Made by a program: the position numbers and the translations under genes
Shown: positions 12,283-20,785 of the stretch, piece after piece
How the letters are laid out: each line of letters begins with the position of its first letter
How positions within the stretch are numbered: position 1 is the stretch's first letter
The notes under the pieces: model-generated
Told to the model about the DNA's origin: nothing
Databases searched by the model: none
Seen by the model: only the letters and a program-made list of their open reading frames with translations
Origin: JBATTK01 sp049670505
GTDB lineage: Bacteria > Bacteroidota > Bacteroidia > Flavobacteriales > Flavobacteriaceae
DNA length: 64,000 bases
Direction of reading: 5' to 3'
Assembly (NCBI GenBank): GCA_049670505.1
Contig: JBATTK010000133.1
Location: 1-64,000 of the forward strand

Positions 12283-14028
12283 ATGGCGTCGCATTACGAA
12301 GCACCTATACGAAAACCCCTAGTACTTGGAGACAAAGGCTACCACGATGTAACCGTGGATATTGCCGCTCCGGTAGAAGGAAAAGCCAATAAGCATTGGT
12401 GGATAGTTTTTTCCATTGCTTTAGCAGCGTTCCTTTGGGGTGTCGGTTGTATTATCTATACCATTTCTACGGGTATCGGTACTTGGGGATTAAATAAAAC
12501 GGTAGGCTGGGCCTGGGATATTACCAACTTTGTTTGGTGGGTAGGTATCGGTCATGCCGGAACCTTGATCTCGGCGGTACTATTGTTGTTCCGGCAAAAA
12601 TGGAGAATGGCCATTAACCGTTCCGCGGAGGCCATGACCATCTTTTCTGTAATACAAGCGGGACTATTCCCCATTATTCATATGGGACGTCCATGGTTGG
12701 CCTATTGGGTATTGCCCATTCCCAATCAATTTGGTTCCTTATGGGTAAATTTTAACTCACCCTTACTCTGGGATGTATTTGCAATATCCACCTATCTATC
12801 GGTTTCCTTGGTATTCTGGTGGACAGGTCTATTGCCCGATTTTGCTATGATACGGGATAGGGCGGTAAAACCTTTCCAAAAGAAAATATACAGTTTATTG
12901 AGTTTTGGTTGGAGTGGTCGTGCAAAGGATTGGCAACGTTTTGAGGAAGTTTCCTTGGTATTGGCCGGATTGGCAACACCGCTGGTACTTTCCGTTCATA
13001 CCATCGTATCCTTTGACTTTGCTACATCGGTAATTCCGGGATGGCACACCACTATATTCCCGCCATACTTTGTTGCAGGTGCGGTTTTCTCCGGGTTTGC
13101 CATGGTAAATACACTGCTCATTATCATGAGAAAGGTATGTAGTTTAGAGGCTTATATTACCGTACAACATATAGAACTGATGAACATCGTTATCATGATT
13201 ACGGGTTCTATTGTTGGTTGTGCGTATATTACCGAGCTTTTTATGGCGTGGTACTCCGGAGTGGAATATGAGCAGTATGCCTTCCTTAACAGGGCTACAG
13301 GGCCTTATTGGTGGGCGTATTGGGCAATGATGACCTGTAATGTGTTCTCACCACAATTCATGTGGTTCAAAAAATTGAGGACCAGTATCATGTTCTCGTT
13401 CTTTATCTCCATTGTGGTGAATATAGGAATGTGGTTCGAGCGTTTCGTAATTATCGTAACTTCATTGCACCGCGATTATCTCCCATCTTCTTGGACAATG
13501 TTCTCGCCCACATTCGTAGATATAGGAATATTCATTGGTACCTTGGGATTCTTCTTCGTACTTTTCCTATTGTATGCCAGGACTTTTCCGGTAATTGCTC
13601 AGGCGGAGGTGAAGTCTATTCTGAAATCTTCGGGTGAAAAATATAAAAAATTAAGGGAGGCCGGTCAGCCTTTATATCAAATTGAAAAGCGTGGAACTGT
13701 TTCAAAAAAAGAAATCATCACGGATGATGTTCTAATGGGTGAAGTAGTTCCTAAAGTAGGGGATAAAGTAGGCGTGAATGAGCTTTTAAGTTCCCTTGGG
13801 GAATTCGACCCTACAAAACAGTCCCCCGATGACTTAAAGAAAGTAAAGGGAATAGGCCCTCAAATGGAGGTCACCCTTAATCAGATAGGTATATATACGT
13901 TTGCCCAAGTGAGTAGAATGACCGAAAAGGAATACAACTTATTGGATTCCATCACAGGTTCGTTCCCAGGTAGGGCGCAACGCGATGATTGGGCGGGACA
14001 GGCCAAAATTTTAAACAACAATAAATAA
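12283..14028 (+). CDS. actC: ACIII subunit C, NrfD-like quinol-binding membrane protein with a C-terminal helix-hairpin-helix tail
   Basis: The 581-residue integral membrane subunit has about ten TM helices in the NrfD/PsrC fold (about 40-455), expected to hold the quinol site. After the last helix there is an extra cytoplasmic tail of about 110 residues ending in a helix-hairpin-helix-like module: DLKKVKGIGPQMEVTLNQIG (about 525-545) followed by TFAQVSRMTEKEYNLLDSI. This KGIGP type of module occurs at the ends of several respiratory and ribosomal proteins, where its role is unknown. The actD start codon follows one base after the stop. Confidence 0.92.
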   Translation: MASHYEAPIRKPLVLGDKGYHDVTVDIAAPVEGKANKHWWIVFSIALAAFLWGVGCIIYTISTGIGTWGLNKTVGWAWDITNFVWWVGIGHAGTLISAVLLLFRQKWRMAINRSAEAMTIFSVIQAGLFPIIHMGRPWLAYWVLPIPNQFGSLWVNFNSPLLWDVFAISTYLSVSLVFWWTGLLPDFAMIRDRAVKPFQKKIYSLLSFGWSGRAKDWQRFEEVSLVLAGLATPLVLSVHTIVSFDFATSVIPGWHTTIFPPYFVAGAVFSGFAMVNTLLIIMRKVCSLEAYITVQHIELMNIVIMITGSIVGCAYITELFMAWYSGVEYEQYAFLNRATGPYWWAYWAMMTCNVFSPQFMWFKKLRTSIMFSFFISIVVNIGMWFERFVIIVTSLHRDYLPSSWTMFSPTFVDIGIFIGTLGFFFVLFLLYARTFPVIAQAEVKSILKSSGEKYKKLREAGQPLYQIEKRGTVSKKEIITDDVLMGEVVPKVGDKVGVNELLSSLGEFDPTKQSPDDLKKVKGIGPQMEVTLNQIGIYTFAQVSRMTEKEYNLLDSITGSFPGRAQRDDWAGQAKILNNNK

Positions 14029-14029
14029 T

Positions 14030-14560
14030 ATGGCATCTAAAGTTATACAGGCATTTTACAACGATGACGACATATTGATGCATGCGGTCAAAAAAGTAAA
14101 AGCTGCCAAGCATCATATAGAAGAAGTATACTGTCCGTTCCCCGTACATGGTCTGGACAAGGCAATGGGACTGGCACCTACTAGAATAGCGATAACATCT
14201 TTTTTGTATGGCTGTGTAGGGCTTATAGTGGCTATAGTTATGATGAATTATATGATGATCGGTGATTGGCCGCAAGATATTGGAGGTAAGCCAAGTTTTA
14301 GTTATATAGAGAATATGCCCGCATTTGTGCCGATTATGTTTGAGCTGACCGTCTTCTTTGCGGCCCACTTAATGGTAATTACCTTTTACCTTAGAAGTAG
14401 GTTATGGCCCTTTAAGGATGCGGAAAATCCGGATGTACGTACCACGGATGATCATTTTATTATGGAAATTGAAGTACATGGGAATGAAAAGGAATTGCAG
14501 GAGTTATTGGCGGATACCGGTGCGGTGGAAATAAATATTTCAGAAAAAAGTAGTCATTGA
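14030..14560 (+). CDS. actD: ACIII subunit D (DUF3341)
   Basis: The 176-residue membrane subunit has two TM helices (about 58-80 and 100-125). It begins with the DUF3341 hallmark of a cytoplasmic N-terminal domain (FYNDDDILMHAVKKVKAA, EVYCPFPVHGLD). ActD binds no cofactor and contacts ActC in known structures. The gene overlaps no neighbour but is packed tightly: 1 bp after actC and 2 bp before actE. Confidence 0.9.
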   Translation: MASKVIQAFYNDDDILMHAVKKVKAAKHHIEEVYCPFPVHGLDKAMGLAPTRIAITSFLYGCVGLIVAIVMMNYMMIGDWPQDIGGKPSFSYIENMPAFVPIMFELTVFFAAHLMVITFYLRSRLWPFKDAENPDVRTTDDHFIMEIEVHGNEKELQELLADTGAVEINISEKSSH

Positions 14561-14562
14561 AT

Positions 14563-15117
14563 ATGAGCAGTTTTAGCAAAATAGGAATCGTATTGGGATT
14601 GGTTGTCTTGGTTGTTTCATGTGCGGACAAGAATAGTCCAAACTATCAATACATGCCCAATATGTACGAAGCGGTAGGTTATGAAACCTATCAGGAGGTA
14701 GGTTTTCTCCCCAATGGAGCCGAAGCTTTGACCCCGGTTGAGAATACCATAAAAAGGGGATGGATGCCATATGGTTTTGAAAATACCCCTGAAGGAAAGG
14801 AATCGGCAAGATTGGATATAAGCCCGTTGGATTCCTTGCAGAGCGAAGGGAATTTGGCAAAAGGGAAAGAGTTGTACAATATTTACTGTGCCATTTGTCA
14901 TGGCTCCAAGGGCGATGGAAAGGGCTATTTAGTGGAACAGGAGAAAATACTTGGTGTTCCAAGCTATGCCGATGCTGCGCGTAACATTTCTGTAGGTAGT
15001 ACATATCATACCATGTATTATGGACTAAATTCTATGGGTTCTTATGCGTCCCAAATGAATAATGAGGAACTTTGGCAGGTTGCGGAATATGTAATGAAAT
15101 TAAAGCAAGATTTATAA
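14563..15117 (+). CDS. actE: ACIII subunit E, mono-heme cytochrome c lipoprotein
   Basis: I place the start at ATG 14563; an upstream in-frame TTG at 14557 overlaps the actD stop and is less likely. The product of 184 residues has a lipoprotein signal (LVVLVVSC, Cys about 20) and one heme site CAICHGSKGDGKG (about 108-120), with a later conserved Met in the class I cytochrome c style. ActE is the periplasmic electron-exit cytochrome of ACIII that can hand electrons to the oxidase. It lies between actD and actF. Confidence 0.9.
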   Translation: MSSFSKIGIVLGLVVLVVSCADKNSPNYQYMPNMYEAVGYETYQEVGFLPNGAEALTPVENTIKRGWMPYGFENTPEGKESARLDISPLDSLQSEGNLAKGKELYNIYCAICHGSKGDGKGYLVEQEKILGVPSYADAARNISVGSTYHTMYYGLNSMGSYASQMNNEELWQVAEYVMKLKQDL

Positions 15118-15141
15118 ATAACGTAGAGAACTCATAATAAT

Positions 15142-16476
15142 ATGTACACGTTTTCAAATAGATTAAAAATCGGTTCCTTCATTTTAATGGCGGTAGGCCT
15201 ATTATGTATCGGTATCGGTTTCGTCTCTGCACCTACTACAGTTGCAGATGCTAAAGCCATGGTAGCCGACCATAATGGAGGTCATGGTGATGCTCATGGC
15301 GAAACGGCTTCACACGGAGTTGTTGCCGAAGATCATGGGGACACGGTAGCGCATGGCGAAGAACATAGCGCATCCCATGATGAGCATTTATTACATCAGT
15401 TGCAGAACAGGCCATGGTCTGCGTTATATGTCGCTGCTTTCTTCTTTATGATGATAGCCTTGGGCGTATTGGCGTTCTATGCCATACAAAGAGCCTCACA
15501 GGCAGGCTGGTCCCCATTATTGTTTCGGGTGATGGAAGGTATAACGGCCTATTTGGTTCCAGGTGGTATCATTGTTTTTGTAATTTTGGTGTTATCCGTA
15601 TTACATATGAACCATTTGTTTGTTTGGATGGATGCGGATGTAGTGGCACATGATAAACTATTGCAGGGTAAGGCAGGCTATTTGAACAGTACTTTCTTCT
15701 TGGTGAGAGCGGCTATTTTCCTAGGGGGATGGATATTGTATCGCGAGTATTCCAGAAAATTTTCCTTGGCACAGGATGAGGCCGATGATAATTCGAATTT
15801 CAAAAAGAATTTTAGGATTTCGGCAGCCTTTTTGGTATTTTATTTAATAACGGAATCCATAATGTCCTGGGACTGGATCATGAGTGTAGACCCACATTGG
15901 TTTAGCACTTTGTTCGGCTGGTACTTATTTGCCAGTATGATCGTTTCTGCAGTTACCGTAATTGCGATGGTTACGATCTATCTGAAATCAAGGGGGTATT
16001 TGGAGAATGTAAACGATAGTCATATTCACGATTTGGCAAAATTCATGTTCGGTTTCAGTATTTTTTGGACCTATTTATGGTTTTCCCAGTTTATGTTGAT
16101 ATGGTATGCAAATATCCCGGAAGAAGTAACCTATTATGTTACCCGGATCGAGGATTATAATTTGCCGTTCTTTGGTATGGTAGCCATGAACTTTATTTTT
16201 CCCATATTGTTGTTGATGAACAGTGACTATAAAAGAATCAACTGGTTCGTAATTATGGCCGGTATTGTTATTCTTTCAGGACATTATATAGATATATTCA
16301 ATATGATAATGCCAGCTACCGTGGGAGACCAATGGTATATAGGGATTCCCGAAATTGGAGGAATACTGTTTTTTGCCGGATTGTTTATTTTTTGGGTGTT
16401 CAGGGCACTTACCAATGCACCTTTACAGCCCAAACGCAATCCGTTCATTGAGGAAAGTAGGCAATTTCATTATTAG
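15142..16476 (+). CDS. actF: ACIII subunit F, NrfD-like membrane protein with a His-rich loop
   Basis: The 444-residue second integral membrane subunit has about ten TM helices and pairs with ActC. Between the first helix (about 10-30) and the second (about 92-115) is an acidic, His-rich loop with repeated HG, GDAHGE and HDEH motifs (about 43-87), much richer in His than the rest of the protein. A role in metal binding is only a guess. It is followed 38 bp later by coxB, so ACIII and the oxidase are co-transcribed. Confidence 0.9.
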   Translation: MYTFSNRLKIGSFILMAVGLLCIGIGFVSAPTTVADAKAMVADHNGGHGDAHGETASHGVVAEDHGDTVAHGEEHSASHDEHLLHQLQNRPWSALYVAAFFFMMIALGVLAFYAIQRASQAGWSPLLFRVMEGITAYLVPGGIIVFVILVLSVLHMNHLFVWMDADVVAHDKLLQGKAGYLNSTFFLVRAAIFLGGWILYREYSRKFSLAQDEADDNSNFKKNFRISAAFLVFYLITESIMSWDWIMSVDPHWFSTLFGWYLFASMIVSAVTVIAMVTIYLKSRGYLENVNDSHIHDLAKFMFGFSIFWTYLWFSQFMLIWYANIPEEVTYYVTRIEDYNLPFFGMVAMNFIFPILLLMNSDYKRINWFVIMAGIVILSGHYIDIFNMIMPATVGDQWYIGIPEIGGILFFAGLFIFWVFRALTNAPLQPKRNPFIEESRQFHY

Positions 16477-16514
16477 TAGTAGTAGAGTTTTTAAAGTATA
16501 ACATAGATCATACA

Positions 16515-17573
16515 ATGACTGCATTATTAACAATAGCTGTTTTAATCCTAGTGGCAATTGCAATTTGGCAAATGACCAAAATTTTTGAATTGTCCCAGGC
16601 TAAGGCAGATAATTCCCAAGTAGCGAACGATACGGATAACAAATACAACGGTTATTTGATGTTTGCGTTTTTAATATTTATTTACGGAATTACCATTTTC
16701 AGCTTCTGGAAGTATACTAAAGTACTTTTGCCCGAGGCCGCATCCGAACACGGTGGGGATTATGACTATCTAATGTTGGTTTCCTTTGTCATCATATTTA
16801 TTGTGCAGACGATAACACAGGCGTTGCTGCACTATTTCGGTTATAAGTATAGGGGCGAAAAAGGTAAAAAGGCACTTTTTTATGCGGATAATGATCGTTT
16901 GGAATTTATATGGACCATTATTCCCGTAATTGTTTTGGCCGGATTGATTCTTTGGGGATTATATACATGGACCAACATCATGGATATCAATGAGGAGGAC
17001 GATCCTTTAATCGTAGAGCTCTATGCACAACAGTTCAATTGGACCGCAAGATATGGTGGTGAAGACAATGTACTTGGTGACGCTAGCGTTAGGATGATCG
17101 ATATTGATAGGGCAAATGTGTTGGGTCTGGATGAATCAGATCCCAATGCGGCAGATGATATTATTGTAAAAGAGTTACATCTACCGGTAGGCAGAAAGGT
17201 GAACTTTAAGATGCGCTCACAAGATGTATTACATTCGGCTTACATGCCGCACTTCAGGGCACAAATGAACTGTGTTCCCGGAATGATAACGCAATTTTCG
17301 TTTACGCCTTCTATCACTACGGAAGAAATGAGACAAAATCCGGATGTAGTGGATAAGGTAAAACGAACCAATACGATTAGGGCGGAGAGAGCTGCCAATG
17401 GAGAGGATAATTCAGATCCGTGGGAATTCGATTATATTTTACTCTGTAACAAGATATGTGGGAAATCTCATTACAATATGCAAATGAAGATTATTGTAGA
17501 GACCCAGGAGGAGTATGACAAGTGGATAGAAGGTCAACAGACTTTTGGTCAAACCATGACTCCCGCGCAATAA
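16515..17573 (+). CDS. coxB: Cytochrome c oxidase subunit II
   Basis: The 352-residue subunit has an additional N-terminal TM helix plus the two usual helices (about 50-70 and 90-115) and a periplasmic cupredoxin domain. The CuA site is intact: CNKICGKSHYNMQM near residues 313-326 gives the CxxxCxxxHxxM pattern, with the earlier His in DVLHSAYMP. There is no fused cytochrome c domain, so it is aa3 rather than caa3 type; electrons probably come straight from ACIII. The acidic stretch NEEDDP (about 158) begins the soluble domain. Confidence 0.95.
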   Translation: MTALLTIAVLILVAIAIWQMTKIFELSQAKADNSQVANDTDNKYNGYLMFAFLIFIYGITIFSFWKYTKVLLPEAASEHGGDYDYLMLVSFVIIFIVQTITQALLHYFGYKYRGEKGKKALFYADNDRLEFIWTIIPVIVLAGLILWGLYTWTNIMDINEEDDPLIVELYAQQFNWTARYGGEDNVLGDASVRMIDIDRANVLGLDESDPNAADDIIVKELHLPVGRKVNFKMRSQDVLHSAYMPHFRAQMNCVPGMITQFSFTPSITTEEMRQNPDVVDKVKRTNTIRAERAANGEDNSDPWEFDYILLCNKICGKSHYNMQMKIIVETQEEYDKWIEGQQTFGQTMTPAQ

Positions 17574-17618
17574 ACAAGGCTATAAAAAGAAAATTAATAT
17601 AAATTAAAAAATTCGGTT

Positions 17619-19439
17619 ATGTCTACAACAGCACAAGCACACGTAGAGGATCATGCTCATGATCACGGACATCATCACAAAGAAACCTTTGTAACTAAAT
17701 ACATATTCAGTCAGGATCATAAAATGATTGCAAAACAGTATCTGATTACTGGTTTGATTATGGGATTCATAGGTATTGCCATGTCTTTGTTGTTTCGTAT
17801 GCAGTTGGCCTGGCCTGGTGAATCCTTTCCCATATTCGAAGCTTTACTTGGAAAATGGGCACCCGATGGTGTAATGGATGCCGATGTATATTTGGCATTG
17901 GTCACCATCCACGGTACCATAATGGTATTCTTTGTTTTAACGGCCGGGTTAAGCGGTACGTTCAGTAATCTGTTGATTCCATTGCAGATCGGTGCAAGGG
18001 ATATGGCATCGGGCTTCCTCAATATGCTTTCCTATTGGATGTTCTTTACCTCGTCTGTGATTATGGTACTTTCGTTATTTGTAGAAGCAGGCCCTGCGTC
18101 GGCAGGATGGACCATCTATCCACCCTTAAGTGCACTCCCAATGGCCCAGGCCGGTTCAGGAATGGGAATGACGCTTTGGTTGGTATCCATGGCCATTTTT
18201 ATTGCTTCCTCCTTATTAGGTTCATTGAATTATATTGTAACGGTCATAAATCTAAGGACCAAAGGGATGTCCATGACTAGATTGCCTTTGACCATTTGGG
18301 CGTTCTTTGTAACAGCTATTATAGGGGTAATTTCTTTCCCCGTTCTTTTTTCCGCCGCCTTATTATTGATTATGGATAGAAGTTTCGGAACATCTTTTTT
18401 CTTGTCCGATATCTTTATCCAAGGGGAAGTACTCCACTATCAGGGGGGATCTCCCGTATTGTACGAGCATTTGTTTTGGTTTTTGGGACACCCGGAAGTA
18501 TATATTGTATTGTTACCGGCCTTGGGTATAACCTCCGAGGTAATGTCTACCAATGCACGTAAACCTATTTTTGGATATCGAGCCATGGTCGCCTCCATAT
18601 TGGCGATTGCGTTCTTGTCTACCATTGTATGGGGACACCATATGTTTATATCGGGTATGAATCCGTTCCTAGGTTCCGTATTTACATTTACTACGCTGTT
18701 GATAGCGATACCTTCGGCGGTAAAAGCTTTTAACTATATTACTACCCTCTGGAAAGGGAATCTACAATTGAATCCGGGAATGTTGTTTTCCATAGGATTG
18801 GTCTCTACGTTTATTAGTGGTGGACTTACGGGGATTATTCTTGGGGATAGTACCTTGGATATAAATGTACACGATACTTATTTCGTTGTGGCCCACTTCC
18901 ATTTGGTAATGGGTATTTCGGCATTGTACGGTCTGTTCGCGGGAGTATATCATTGGTTCCCGAAAATGTTTAAAAGAATGATGAACAAAAATCTGGGATA
19001 TGTACACTTCTGGATTACCGCAATTTGTGCGTATGGTGTATTCTTCCCGATGCATTTTGTGGGTATGGCAGGTGTTCCAAGACGTTACTATGAAAATACG
19101 GCCTTCCCTATGTTCGATGAATTAACGGACGTTAACGTATTGATAACGGTATTTGCCCTTATCGCAGGTTTGGCACAATTGGTATTCTTGTACAATTTTA
19201 TAAGTAGTATCTTTTATGGGAAGAAAACAGAACAGAACCCATGGAAATCCAATACCTTGGAATGGACTGCTCCTATAGAACATATACACGGTAACTGGGA
19301 AGGAGAAATACCACATGTACATCGTTGGGCATATGATTATAGCAAGACACACGATAATGGGGAGTATATTATCCCGGGGCAGGATTTTGTTCCGCAAAAT
19401 ATTCCTTTACAGGATGATGAGGAAGAACTGAATCATTAG
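17619..19439 (+). CDS. coxA: Cytochrome c oxidase subunit I
   Basis: The 606-residue catalytic subunit has twelve core TM helices. Landmarks: heme a His in TIHGTIMVFF (about 91), the CuB His-Tyr crosslink motif GHPEVY (about 288), the HH pair in VWGHHMF, and the heme a3/a ligands in HFHLVMG (about 425). It reduces O2 to water and pumps protons. The N terminus is His-rich (HVEDHAHDHGHHH, about 8-20), an oddity shared in spirit with ActF. No subunit III or IV follows; the operon ends in a strong hairpin 20 bp downstream. Confidence 0.96.
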   Translation: MSTTAQAHVEDHAHDHGHHHKETFVTKYIFSQDHKMIAKQYLITGLIMGFIGIAMSLLFRMQLAWPGESFPIFEALLGKWAPDGVMDADVYLALVTIHGTIMVFFVLTAGLSGTFSNLLIPLQIGARDMASGFLNMLSYWMFFTSSVIMVLSLFVEAGPASAGWTIYPPLSALPMAQAGSGMGMTLWLVSMAIFIASSLLGSLNYIVTVINLRTKGMSMTRLPLTIWAFFVTAIIGVISFPVLFSAALLLIMDRSFGTSFFLSDIFIQGEVLHYQGGSPVLYEHLFWFLGHPEVYIVLLPALGITSEVMSTNARKPIFGYRAMVASILAIAFLSTIVWGHHMFISGMNPFLGSVFTFTTLLIAIPSAVKAFNYITTLWKGNLQLNPGMLFSIGLVSTFISGGLTGIILGDSTLDINVHDTYFVVAHFHLVMGISALYGLFAGVYHWFPKMFKRMMNKNLGYVHFWITAICAYGVFFPMHFVGMAGVPRRYYENTAFPMFDELTDVNVLITVFALIAGLAQLVFLYNFISSIFYGKKTEQNPWKSNTLEWTAPIEHIHGNWEGEIPHVHRWAYDYSKTHDNGEYIIPGQDFVPQNIPLQDDEEELNH

Positions 19440-19459
19440 ATAAATACTAATTTACTACT

Positions 19460-19487
19460 AAAAAACCCATCATTTGATGGGTTTTTT
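19460..19487 (+). terminator. Terminator of the act-cox operon
   Basis: AAAAAACCCATCA-TT-TGATGGGTTTTTT is a perfect inverted repeat with A and T tracts on either side, a bidirectional-looking rho-independent terminator. Confidence 0.85.
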
Positions 19488-19651
19488 AGTATCCGGAAAT
19501 TGATGGATATGCATTATATCCGTTTTTGTGATATATTTAGTTGGTAATTGTCCCTTCGGATTACTATAAGGGTATTCATGAATTATATGTCAATTTTCAT
19601 TTAGTTCACTACCTTTATGCCATGTTATTTTATAATCATGAATCATTTCAC

Positions 19652-20476
19652 ATGAAAAAAATAGTTGTCCTTATTTTAGTATTGTCCAACTGCTTTGTTT
19701 ATGCCCAAAGAAAGCCTAAAATAAAAGGGAATAGAACGGTAACGGAGGTGCGTGAGGTACTTCCTCCGTTTAATGCCATAGCGCTTAACGATGACCTTGA
19801 AATTACCTTGCAAAAATCGTCCGATCCCGGTTATTTTATTACGGCAGATGATAACTTAATCGACGTTTTAAAGCTAGAAGTGGTCGATAGTACCTTGGTC
19901 ATCAGTTCCTTTTACAAGATTACCGCAAAAAAGAAATTGGAGATAACCGTAAACTATACGGAGTTGGAAGGTATTACCATGCGAGAAGGAAAGATAGGTA
20001 TGCAAGATATCCTTAACTCCGATAAGTTGTATGTAAATACCTTTGGTTATGCTATCTTACAGCTCAGCGGCAGTGCGTCTATTATGAGCATTACCATGGA
20101 AGAGAATAGTACGGGCGATTTTAATTTGGATAGTGACTCGCTGAATATTACGTTAAAGGACAAGGTAAACGCCCAAATTTATTCCGTAGGAGAAAAAAGT
20201 ACGTTGGAGATGCATAAAAACGCATCCGCCATTATGGAGGGTACTACGGATAGTTTGCAGGTGAAGTTAACGGGAAATGCCAATTTAAAGGCAGAAAAAT
20301 TAGAAGCGGCCACAATCGTGGCAAAGCTGGAAGAGTCCGTTAATGCCAGATTCTATGCATACAAAAATTTTGAGCTTTCTTCTAGTGGGACTTCCAGGAC
20401 CCATCTATATGGCGATCCAAAGGTTACGATTTTGGAGTTTTTGGATACCTCTGCATTGTTTAAGAAAGAGGAATAA
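19652..20476 (+). CDS. Exported DUF2807 (head GIN domain) protein
   Basis: The reading frame is open further upstream, but the start is best placed at ATG 19652, where MKKIVVLILVLSNCFVYAQ forms a clear signal peptide. The 274-residue product then follows the DUF2807 pattern of repeating short beta strands: FNAIALNDDLEITLQ (about 39-53), VDSTLVISS, LELKVK-like turns and many G/S/N turns, predicting a right-handed beta helix. Such periplasmic proteins are common in Bacteroidota and have no assigned function. It stands alone between two terminator-like structures. A TACCTTTA box at 19610-19617 may be its promoter. Confidence 0.75.
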   Translation: MKKIVVLILVLSNCFVYAQRKPKIKGNRTVTEVREVLPPFNAIALNDDLEITLQKSSDPGYFITADDNLIDVLKLEVVDSTLVISSFYKITAKKKLEITVNYTELEGITMREGKIGMQDILNSDKLYVNTFGYAILQLSGSASIMSITMEENSTGDFNLDSDSLNITLKDKVNAQIYSVGEKSTLEMHKNASAIMEGTTDSLQVKLTGNANLKAEKLEAATIVAKLEESVNARFYAYKNFELSSSGTSRTHLYGDPKVTILEFLDTSALFKKEE

Positions 20477-20564
20477 ATACAGGCCTTCAACACATGTGCT
20501 TCCAAAATTTATGTTGCTTTTTCTAAAAGCCCGTAGGCTTTGATAATTTGTTGTATTTTTATAA

Positions 20565-20753
20565 GAGACTGTTTTAAATATATCGATTATTTTTTTATGC
20601 CCCTTTTCGTTAAAAATTTATACCGTAGCTTGTGACTCCGCTAAAGCTTCAGCAACATGTGGGAGGCTATGCTAGTCCGCCAGCTGGCGGATGCCTAAAA
20701 TGGCATCGGAAAGTAACTATATAAATTCCAATCACACATTTCAAAACAGTCTC
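20565..20753. mobile_element. MITE-like element with terminal inverted repeats
   Basis: GAGACTGTTTTAAA (20565-20578) is repeated in inverse at 20739-20753 (TTTCAAAACAGTCTC, one mismatch). The 189-bp interior has no coding frame. It contains a perfect 16-bp palindrome TCCGCCAGCTGGCGGA (20676-20691) followed by the hairpin GATGCC-TAAAAT-GGCATC (20690-20707). No target-site duplication is obvious. It fills most of the 20477-20785 gap, where I see no gene. A hairpin at 20526-20541 (AAAGCC-CGTA-GGCTTT) may end the previous transcript. Confidence 0.5.
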
Positions 20754-20785
20754 CAAGAAGGCGACCTTAATGAAAAAAAAGAACT

